Of a stretch of 20,468 nt of DNA, positions 15,929 through 20,468 are shown in pieces. The stretch spans positions 1 through 20,468 of the forward strand of contig CAKVHZ010000017.1 in assembly GCA_934754445.1 (NCBI GenBank). The letters run 5' to 3'. Position 1 is the stretch's first letter. Every line of letters begins with the position of its first letter. The translations under genes were made by a program, and so were the position numbers. The stretch comes from an uncultured Clostridia bacterium (lineage in GTDB: Bacteria; Bacillota; Clostridia; Christensenellales; UBA1242). The notes under the pieces were generated by a model. The model saw only the letters and a program-made list of their open reading frames with translations. It searched no databases and had not been told where the DNA came from.

Positions 15929-16474
15929 TTAAGATATTTGTAGTGAAATAAAATTTGCAAATGTTTGAAGAATTTTTACTTCGTTATTAGTAAATGAGTT
16001 ATTTCCTACTAACACAATTGCACCATAAGTATCGCCTTCAGCAAGTATAGGAACGATTATCAAACTAGAATAATTTATTTCTTGTTCTTTAATAACAGGT
16101 ATTAAATTTGCCCCTTCTTTAGAATTTAAAATAAGTGCTTTACGATTTTCAATTATTTTTTCTAAATCTAGTGTTATATTTTTATGTAGATATGTTTTTT
16201 TAAAACTAGACGACCCTTCAACCGAAATTATATTATCTTTATCACAAATAAAGCAATCTAATTCTAAAACATCATACACACTTTTAACCGAGTCGCTAGA
16301 AATATCTTCAAGTTCTAAAACTGGCGAAAATTTTTTCAGCATAAGTTCACCATTTTCTCCCGAAAAAATTTCCATAGGCGTGCCTTCTCTTATTTTATGA
16401 GTTCGTCTAATTTCTTTAGGAATAACTATTCTTCCCAATTCATCAATTCTTCTAACAATTCCAGTTGCTTTCAT
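15929..16474 (-). CDS. spoVT: Stage V sporulation protein T (AbrB-family regulator)
   Basis: In Bacillus, SpoVT is a forespore transcription factor that tunes late sigma-G-dependent genes. The 181-residue protein has the SpoVT/AbrB swapped-hairpin DNA-binding domain at the N-terminus (KATGIVRRIDELGRIVIPKEI, here residues 2-22 in family register, followed by REGTPMEIF) and a C-terminal GAF-like domain (~55-180), matching the two-domain SpoVT rather than the short AbrB. The start at 16474 is decided by GGAG 6 nt upstream; an ATG four codons earlier overlaps that site. The upstream region carries GCATA-N17-CATACTA, close to the sigma-G consensus. Its presence suggests a spore former or recent descendant of one. 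Confidence 0.93.
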   Translation of the reverse strand: MKATGIVRRIDELGRIVIPKEIRRTHKIREGTPMEIFSGENGELMLKKFSPVLELEDISSDSVKSVYDVLELDCFICDKDNIISVEGSSSFKKTYLHKNITLDLEKIIENRKALILNSKEGANLIPVIKEQEINYSSLIIVPILAEGDTYGAIVLVGNNSFTNNEVKILQTFANFISLQIS

Positions 16475-16492
16475 ACTTCTCTCCATTATTTT

Positions 16493-16521
16493 TAGTATGA
16501 GAAAAGATTTATTTTATATGC
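16493..16521 (-). promoter_or_regulatory. Sigma-G-like promoter of spoVT
   Basis: Minus-strand GCATA (16517-16521), 17-bp spacer, CATACTA (16493-16499), about 18 nt before the chosen ATG. The Bacillus sigma-G consensus is GHATR, ~18 bp, CATxHTA, so both boxes match and the spacer is one short. A poor sigma-A reading (TTGCAT/CATACT) overlaps it. Confidence 0.5.
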
Positions 16522-16529
16522 AAAAATTA

Positions 16530-16736
16530 TTAGATTTTATCATTTAATCCTAAAATATAATCTCCGCTAATATCTAAATTTCTACAAATATTAACTAAAC
16601 TATCATAACTAGGTTTACTTTTTCCCTTTAACCATTCACTAACTTGACTTTGTTTTACACCAATTAATTTTGCAAAAGTTGTTTGATTTAAATTTCTTTC
16701 TATCATTATCTCTTTTAAAATATCTATTATATCCAT
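16530..16736 (-). CDS. XRE-family helix-turn-helix repressor
   Basis: A 68-residue Cro/C1-type DNA-binding protein, consisting of little more than one HTH_3 domain: NLNQTTFAKLIGVKQSQVSEWL (helices 2-3, ~15-36) followed by KGKSKPSYDSLVNICRNLDIS and a short YILGLND end. It has no extra effector or dimerisation domain. It is divergent from the unknown ORF at 16805, and the 68 bp between them hold two matching palindromes, so it most likely represses itself and that ORF. No Shine-Dalgarno precedes the ATG; TATATA ends about 8 nt upstream, suggesting a leaderless transcript. There is no terminator before spoVT, 55 nt downstream on the same strand, so readthrough into spoVT is possible. Confidence 0.9.
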   Translation of the reverse strand: MDIIDILKEIMIERNLNQTTFAKLIGVKQSQVSEWLKGKSKPSYDSLVNICRNLDISGDYILGLNDKI

Positions 16737-16747
16737 AATAAAAATAT

Positions 16748-16761
16748 ATAGAAAATTCTAT
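16748..16761. promoter_or_regulatory. Operator O1 (palindrome)
   Basis: ATAGAA-AA-TTCTAT, perfect arms around a 2-bp centre. It lies just upstream of the XRE gene over its likely promoter. The same 14 bp recur as O2, 29 bp away centre to centre. Probable binding site of the XRE protein. Confidence 0.7.
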
Positions 16762-16769
16762 TGAATTAC

Positions 16770-16798
16770 TTGAATTATAGAAAATTCTATAGTATAAT
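16770..16798 (+). promoter_or_regulatory. Promoter of the unknown ORF (leaderless)
   Basis: TTGAAT (16770-16775), 17-bp spacer, perfect TATAAT (16793-16798). Only 6 nt separate the -10 box from the ATG at 16805, so transcription should start at or next to the start codon. Operator O2 lies in the spacer. Confidence 0.78.
16776..16791. promoter_or_regulatory. Operator O2 (palindrome) inside the promoter spacer
   Basis: TATAGAA-AA-TTCTATA, a 16-bp perfect-arm palindrome sharing its 14-bp core with O1. It lies entirely between the -35 and -10 boxes of the plus-strand promoter, so a bound protein would block RNA polymerase. Confidence 0.75.
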
Positions 16799-16804
16799 AA
16801 TTAT

Positions 16805-17221
16805 ATGTTTACAATTGAAGATGTATACTTCATTTTAGATAAAATGAATCGAGATAGGGTTTTTTATAAAAATGGGACTTTTTTTTGTTATGATTATGAT
16901 GATTTTTCAACTTATGAAAAATTAGATAATTTTTATTATACTGATTTTGTTTGCATGAGTAAATTATCTTATTATATAAGAAAATCTTTTAAAAATTGTG
17001 ATTATGATTTTTTAAAAAAAGTGATTATTTACTTAAATTTAATTGATTTTTGTGAAAATTTAAAAAATAAACACAATTTAAACCTTGACTATAAATCATT
17101 ATTAAATAAAAAGTCCTTTCCAAATTATAATATTAATAAATTAAATAGACTTTTTATAGAAAACGAAAAAGTAAATAAAATTTTATTAAAATTAATTTAT
17201 ATAAGAAATGAAGAAGATTAA
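16805..17221 (+). CDS. Unknown 138-residue protein under XRE control
   Basis: I do not recognise this protein. It is soluble (no signal peptide or membrane helix), rich in Tyr, Phe, Asn, Lys and Asp and nearly devoid of Ala and Gly. The N-terminal half has an aromatic/acidic stretch (FFCYDYDDFSTYEKLDNFYY, split by no obvious motif). The C-terminal half looks helical and Leu/Ile/Lys/Asn-rich (FLKKVIIYLNLIDF, VNKILLKLIYI). Its codons are even more AT-rich than its neighbours', which could mean transfer. It is the only plus-strand protein gene in the window. It has a consensus promoter, no Shine-Dalgarno (predicted leaderless), divergent XRE partner and its own terminator, so it is a complete regulated unit. 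A toxin-like or phage-derived role is possible but unsupported by motifs. Confidence 0.8.
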   Translation: MFTIEDVYFILDKMNRDRVFYKNGTFFCYDYDDFSTYEKLDNFYYTDFVCMSKLSYYIRKSFKNCDYDFLKKVIIYLNLIDFCENLKNKHNLNLDYKSLLNKKSFPNYNINKLNRLFIENEKVNKILLKLIYIRNEED

Positions 17222-17244
17222 AAAAGTGCCACAAGGCACTTTTT
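17221..17244. terminator. Bidirectional terminator between the unknown ORF and dnaB
   Basis: Perfect AAAAAGTGCC-ACAA-GGCACTTTTT, stem 10 bp with a 4-nt loop. It starts at the ORF stop codon on the plus strand and lies 22 bp beyond the dnaB stop on the minus strand. Symmetric A/T tails allow it to stop both convergent transcripts. Confidence 0.92.
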
Positions 17245-17265
17245 ATTATTTTTATGTTTATCTTA

Positions 17266-18717
17266 TTAAAAAATTTCATCTAATTTTGCAAGTTCTTCTG
17301 GAGTTAATTTTACTTCTTCAGGTTTTTCTTCTTGCTTGTTATTAGTTTGTGATTTCTTTTCAGGTGGAATTTGACTTTCTAAACTTTGTTTATTCGCATC
17401 ACTATCTAAATTACAGAATGTTGTATGTTCGGAAATGAATTTTAATTTAATAGTGTCGGTTGGACCGTTACGATGTTTTGCAACAATAAGTTCAACAATA
17501 CCTTGCTTTATTGCGTTGTCATCTTCTAGATATTTATCAGGGTTATGAATAAACATAACAATATCGGCATCTTGTTCTATTGCACCACTTTCTCTTAAGT
17601 CTGAAAGCATAGGTCTATTACCTTTTCTTCCTTCTACGGCACGAGATAATTGCGACAAACAAATAATAGGCACATTTAATTCTTTTGCAGCAATTTTTAG
17701 GTTACGAGAAATTTCACTAACTTCGGTTTGACGGTTGTCCGTTCGTTTATTACCACTACTCATTAACTGCAAGTAGTCTATCATAACAACATCTAAGCCA
17801 TGTTCTCTTTTAATCCTTCTACATTTACTTAAAATATCAACTGGCGTATTTAATGCGGAATCATCTATGTAAATTTTTGCTTTAGAAAGTTTGTCTTTTG
17901 CCTCTAATAGCAATTTCCATTCTTTACTACTTAACTCCCCTTTTAATGCCTTACTCATAGAAACCATAGCGGTTGAACATATTGCTCTTTGCATTAATTG
18001 AGCGGCACTCATTTCCAAACTGAATATCGCACAACTACCGCCATTTAAGGCAATATTATTTACTATATTCATTGCTAAACTTGTTTTACCTACGGCAGGA
18101 CGAGCAGCAAGCAAGATTAAATCGGATTTTTGCAAACCATTTGTCAATAAATCTAAGCCATAAAAACCCGTTTTTATTCCTGCTAAAGATGATTTGTCTT
18201 TTTCTATTGTTTCAAATTTATTAATAACTTCATTTAATGCTGTTTCAGCACTAGTTAAATGACTTGTTTCTTCATTTTGACTTAAATCAAAAATCGTTTT
18301 TTCGGCAAAAGTCATTGCTTCAGTTTTATCTTCGGTATTAAACGAGTGTTCTACTATTGCTTGACCACCTGCAATAAGTTTTCTAAGCATAGAATCTCGT
18401 TTAATTAATTCAGCATAATGCTTAAAGTTTGCACTACTAGGAACAGAGTTTGTTAAACTTGTAATATATGCAACACTACCAACTTCATTTAAAATGCCTT
18501 GATTATCTAATTCATCAGTAACTGTTACAAAATCTATTGGCATATTTTTTTTGTAAACAGTGAACATCGCTTCAAAAATACTTTTGTGAGCATTAGAATA
18601 AAAATCTTCACTTTTAAGTTCACTCAAAATTGTCATAGGGACTTTTTCATCAATAAGCATACAACCAAGTAATGCTTGTTCAGCATCTAAGTTGTGCGGT
18701 AACATTTTTGGTTCCAT
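17266..18717 (-). CDS. dnaB: Replicative DNA helicase DnaB (DnaC in Bacillus naming)
   Basis: Hexameric helicase that unwinds DNA at the replication fork. The 483-residue protein has the DnaB N-terminal domain (LPHNLDAEQALLGCML, ~1-105), a linker, and the RecA-like C-terminal domain with Walker A AARPAVGKTS (Lys211, Thr212), catalytic Glu235 in IFSLEMS, Walker B VMIDYLQLM (Asp314), the SQLSRAVE/RxxxRPMLSDLRESGAIEQDAD arginine-finger region, and a C-terminal Lys/Glu/Gln-rich tail. The tail (last ~45 residues) is longer than usual and low complexity. Its ATG overlaps the stop of the upstream small membrane protein gene (TAATG), with GGAG inside that gene's last codons, so the two are translationally coupled. 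No intein or insertion is seen. Confidence 0.97.
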   Translation of the reverse strand: MEPKMLPHNLDAEQALLGCMLIDEKVPMTILSELKSEDFYSNAHKSIFEAMFTVYKKNMPIDFVTVTDELDNQGILNEVGSVAYITSLTNSVPSSANFKHYAELIKRDSMLRKLIAGGQAIVEHSFNTEDKTEAMTFAEKTIFDLSQNEETSHLTSAETALNEVINKFETIEKDKSSLAGIKTGFYGLDLLTNGLQKSDLILLAARPAVGKTSLAMNIVNNIALNGGSCAIFSLEMSAAQLMQRAICSTAMVSMSKALKGELSSKEWKLLLEAKDKLSKAKIYIDDSALNTPVDILSKCRRIKREHGLDVVMIDYLQLMSSGNKRTDNRQTEVSEISRNLKIAAKELNVPIICLSQLSRAVEGRKGNRPMLSDLRESGAIEQDADIVMFIHNPDKYLEDDNAIKQGIVELIVAKHRNGPTDTIKLKFISEHTTFCNLDSDANKQSLESQIPPEKKSQTNNKQEEKPEEVKLTPEELAKLDEIF

Positions 18718-18944
18718 TATTTTTCATTCTCCTTTGCTCTTCTCTCTAATTTTTTCTTCATTCTTCTTCTATATAAATATTCTTCTAAAGCGAATATTCC
18801 ACCAACTGTTAAAACAGCAATTAAAATTACTAAAAACGAACTTAATTTTGCAACAAGTGTTAATACACAAATTAAAGGAATACCCACTAAAATAAAAATA
18901 ATTAAAAATCTTTTAAACATATTAACTATATCTTTAGTCATCAT
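18717..18944 (-). CDS. Small membrane protein coupled to dnaB, unknown
   Basis: A 75-residue protein with two hydrophobic segments (~12-32 and ~36-57) and a strongly basic C-terminus (YRRRMKKKLERRAK), so the C-terminus should be cytoplasmic. I do not recognise the family. It overlaps dnaB by one base (TAATG). In many Firmicutes dnaB follows rplI; here that slot holds this gene. There is no Shine-Dalgarno: the -10 box ends 6 nt before the first of two adjacent ATGs, so the dnaB transcript is predicted to be leaderless. A role in tethering or regulating replication is only a guess from coupling. Confidence 0.75.
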   Translation of the reverse strand: MMTKDIVNMFKRFLIIFILVGIPLICVLTLVAKLSSFLVILIAVLTVGGIFALEEYLYRRRMKKKLERRAKENEK

Positions 18945-18950
18945 AGTTTA

Positions 18951-18979
18951 ATTATAACAACTATTTATATTTTTTTCAA
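18951..18979 (-). promoter_or_regulatory. Promoter of the small-protein/dnaB operon (leaderless)
   Basis: Minus-strand TTGAAA (18974-18979, 5/6 match), 17-bp spacer, perfect TATAAT (18951-18956). The -10 is 6 nt from the ATG at 18944, so transcription should begin at or very near the start codon. Confidence 0.78.
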
Positions 18980-19021
18980 CTTAATTAAAAAAAAAGATTT
19001 ATATTTTGTAGGTTTAATAAT

Positions 19022-19061
19022 TAAATAAAAAAGCAAACAACTAAATTAATAGTTATTTGCT
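19022..19061 (-). terminator. Lipoprotein gene terminator
   Basis: Stem AGCAAAcAACTA / TAGTTaTTTGCT (19032-19043 / 19050-19061) with one C/A mismatch and a 6-nt loop, followed by a T-rich run on the minus strand. It lies 38 nt beyond the lipoprotein stop codon. Confidence 0.82.
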
Positions 19062-19099
19062 AAACATGCAAAATAATTAAATTGAAAGTAATTTTAAAA

Positions 19100-20020
19100 T
19101 TACATCATTTCACTTGCCATAATTTCTTCTATTGTTTTATATGTACCGTTTGGTTGTGGAACTTCGTCATTATAACCTTTCATTGAAAAACTCGCATTAA
19201 ATTCTGCATTGTCTGCATCTAAAGTTACAACTGAAACGTAAGATTCTAATACTTGGTTGTTTTTAATAGCCACATAAGATTCTAAATTTTTAATAGTTTC
19301 TTTTTCCATAACTGAAGTTTTAGCATCTTTTAAAGTTAAACGATATTTAGTAACATCATTTTCGTTAGCAACTTCAAAGTTAAAGTTATCTGCTTCTGCT
19401 TCGTTAATAGTGAAATAAGTTTTTATATTTTTAACATTCATCATTTCTGTAAAAGATTCAATTGCCATTTCATAGAACATAGCAAAAGGATTTTCTTCTT
19501 CCGAAGCATTTAATTCGCTTTTTAATTTAATAGTTTGAGTTTCTCCAGCCACTGTCATAGTTAAATCAACATAAGCATATTGAACTTTAGTTGCTTCTGT
19601 TTCGGTAGTTGCAGGAACATCTTCGCTAGTAATATAAATGCAACCATCTATTGTAACGCTACCCATTTCTGCTGGCATTCCCAACATTTCGCCATTAGCA
19701 ATCATGTGATATTTAATTGCAATTAAATTTTTTGCAGTTTCATCAGTGTCAAAAACGCCTGAAATTTTTACATCCATTCCTTCTGATTTAACTGTGCTAG
19801 AAAGTTTAACCTTGGTTAATACTTTTTCTTGCTCTTCAGTAGTATTGTTGCCAACATCATTAATCGCTTTAGTCATCTCAGAATATTCTACTGATTGGTA
19901 ACTAGCCTTTGTGTTAATTGTGTCAATTTGTTGCCATGCTGGAGCATTACCACAACCCACAAATGCAAAGGTAGTGAAAGCCATTACAATAGCAACAAGA
20001 AGTTTGTGTAATTTTTTCAT
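19100..20020 (-). CDS. Exported lipoprotein, unknown function
   Basis: A 306-residue predicted lipoprotein. The start at 20020 has AGGGGG 4 nt upstream and begins MKKLHKLL, a hydrophobic core and the lipobox FVGC with Cys23 as the lipidation site; an in-frame ATG 25 codons upstream runs back past the -10 box and is unlikely. The mature part is Thr/Glu/Lys-rich and alternates likely beta strands (VKISGVFDTD, YAYVDLTMTV, YRLTLKDAK) with little helix. This is reminiscent of the beta-rich lipoproteins that bind lipids or sense the envelope, but I see no specific motif and name no family. It is monocistronic, with its own promoter and terminator, and stands between dnaB and typA. Confidence 0.82.
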   Translation of the reverse strand: MKKLHKLLVAIVMAFTTFAFVGCGNAPAWQQIDTINTKASYQSVEYSEMTKAINDVGNNTTEEQEKVLTKVKLSSTVKSEGMDVKISGVFDTDETAKNLIAIKYHMIANGEMLGMPAEMGSVTIDGCIYITSEDVPATTETEATKVQYAYVDLTMTVAGETQTIKLKSELNASEEENPFAMFYEMAIESFTEMMNVKNIKTYFTINEAEADNFNFEVANENDVTKYRLTLKDAKTSVMEKETIKNLESYVAIKNNQVLESYVSVVTLDADNAEFNASFSMKGYNDEVPQPNGTYKTIEEIMASEMM

Positions 20021-20053
20021 AATTCCCCCTAATAAATTATGTTTTATTATATA

Positions 20054-20082
20054 ATTATATTCTATTTTTCTCTTTTTGTAAA
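20054..20082 (-). promoter_or_regulatory. Lipoprotein gene promoter
   Basis: Minus-strand TTTACA (20077-20082, 5/6 match), 17-bp spacer, perfect TATAAT (20054-20059), about 33 nt before the chosen ATG. Confidence 0.75.
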
Positions 20083-20139
20083 CAATTTTCAACAATTTCT
20101 CTCTAACAACTAATTAAAAATGGACAAAAAAAGAATATC

Positions 20140-20195
20140 AAAAACCCTTAAGATAGGAAACGTATAATAAAATACATCACTATTTAAGGGTTTTT
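20140..20195 (-). terminator. Long-loop inverted repeat after typA, probable terminator
   Basis: A perfect 12-bp inverted repeat AAAAACCCTTAA / TTAAGGGTTTTT (20140-20151 / 20184-20195) encloses 32 nt, which contain a smaller GTAT/ATAC pairing. On the minus strand it ends in five T. It lies 12 nt beyond the typA stop. The loop is longer than in typical intrinsic terminators. Confidence 0.6.
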
Positions 20196-20207
20196 AGTTA
20201 CTAAGTT

Positions 20208-20468
20208 TTAGTCGTTTTGATTATGATAATTTACTCTGCCACGAATAGTATGGTCTAATATTTTCTTTCTAATTCTAATAGATTTTGGAGTTACTTCTAA
20301 TAATTCATCGTCGTTTAAAAACTCTAAACATTCTTCCAAACTTAAATTTTTAGGTGGAATTAATCTTAATGCTTCATCACTAGCACTTGAACGAACATTT
20401 GTTAAGTTTTTACGCTTACAAACGTTAACTACTAGGTCGCCACCACGAGGATTTTCACCCACTACCAT
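20208..20468 (-). CDS. typA: TypA/BipA ribosome-associated GTPase, C-terminal part
   Basis: Partial gene: only the last 86 residues are in the window; the start lies beyond the right edge. The visible part is the conserved C-terminal region of TypA/BipA, with VVGENPRGGDLVVNVCKRK..LTNVRSS in family register, ALRLIPPK, LSLEECLEFLNDDELLEVTPKSIRIRKKIL. TypA is an EF-G-like translational GTPase that binds 70S ribosomes and helps large-subunit assembly, mainly under cold or stress. The GTPase domain cannot be checked here. The gene is cut by the window edge, not broken. Confidence 0.93.
   Translation of the reverse strand: MVVGENPRGGDLVVNVCKRKNLTNVRSSASDEALRLIPPKNLSLEECLEFLNDDELLEVTPKSIRIRKKILDHTIRGRVNYHNQND

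Noticed and set aside
16530..17221. Type II toxin-antitoxin pair
   Set aside because: The genes are divergent rather than an operon, and the unknown ORF has no recognisable toxin motif; kept only as a possibility in the finding.
1..20468. CRISPR array, tRNA or rRNA genes, transposase or integrase genes
   Set aside because: No regularly spaced direct repeats, no cloverleaf with TTCRA arm apart from the tmRNA, and no mobile-element protein motifs on either strand.

Overview
The window is very AT-rich (roughly a quarter G+C by eye) and reads as a low-GC Gram-positive (Firmicutes) chromosome, most like a clostridial or related uncultured gut lineage. Evidence for this is a T-box leader on thrS, the secG-rnr-smpB order, a SpoVT-type regulator next to a SpoVB/MurJ-like flippase, and mostly strong GGAG-type ribosome binding sites with TTGACA/TATAAT promoters. 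The standard genetic code fits: TGG encodes Trp and there are no in-frame TGA codons. All 20 visible stop codons are TAA or TAG.

Layout, left to right. Nearly everything is on the minus strand; only ssrA (tmRNA) and one small ORF are on the plus strand. 1-2190: thrS (a threonyl-tRNA synthetase without the TGS domain) behind a Thr-specific T-box. 2268-4475: murI (glutamate racemase), then a membrane-anchored acidic coiled-coil protein of unknown function. 4567-5853: an exported, C-terminally anchored SGNH/GDSL-like hydrolase, divergent from ssrA at 5966-6309. 6350-6500: a compact block of small hairpins and direct repeats. 6555-13170: a long co-directional run, pgk-tpiA-gpmI, then a small membrane protein, secG, rnr and smpB. 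Lower glycolysis is therefore joined to protein export and trans-translation/RNA decay, and an internal promoter restarts transcription ahead of secG. 13318-16474: dus (tRNA dihydrouridine synthase), the SpoVB/MurJ-family flippase, and spoVT behind a sigma-G-like promoter. 16530-17221: a divergent pair, an XRE repressor and an unknown ORF, sharing a promoter region with two near-identical palindromic operators. 17266-18944: dnaB, translationally coupled to a small membrane protein. 19100-20020: a lipoprotein of unknown function. 20208-20468: the 3' end of typA/bipA, cut by the window edge.

Most of the content is conserved housekeeping. The parts that deserve a second look are the XRE/unknown-ORF module with its twin operators, the recurring signs of leaderless transcription (a -10 box 6-8 nt before an ATG with no Shine-Dalgarno), the tmRNA tag that ends in Ala-Ala-Ala-Cys, the inverted orientation of ssrA relative to smpB with a repeat block between them, the sigma-G-like spoVT promoter, and the altered active-site surroundings of triosephosphate isomerase. 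I did not find a clear multi-gene defence, mobile or CRISPR system.
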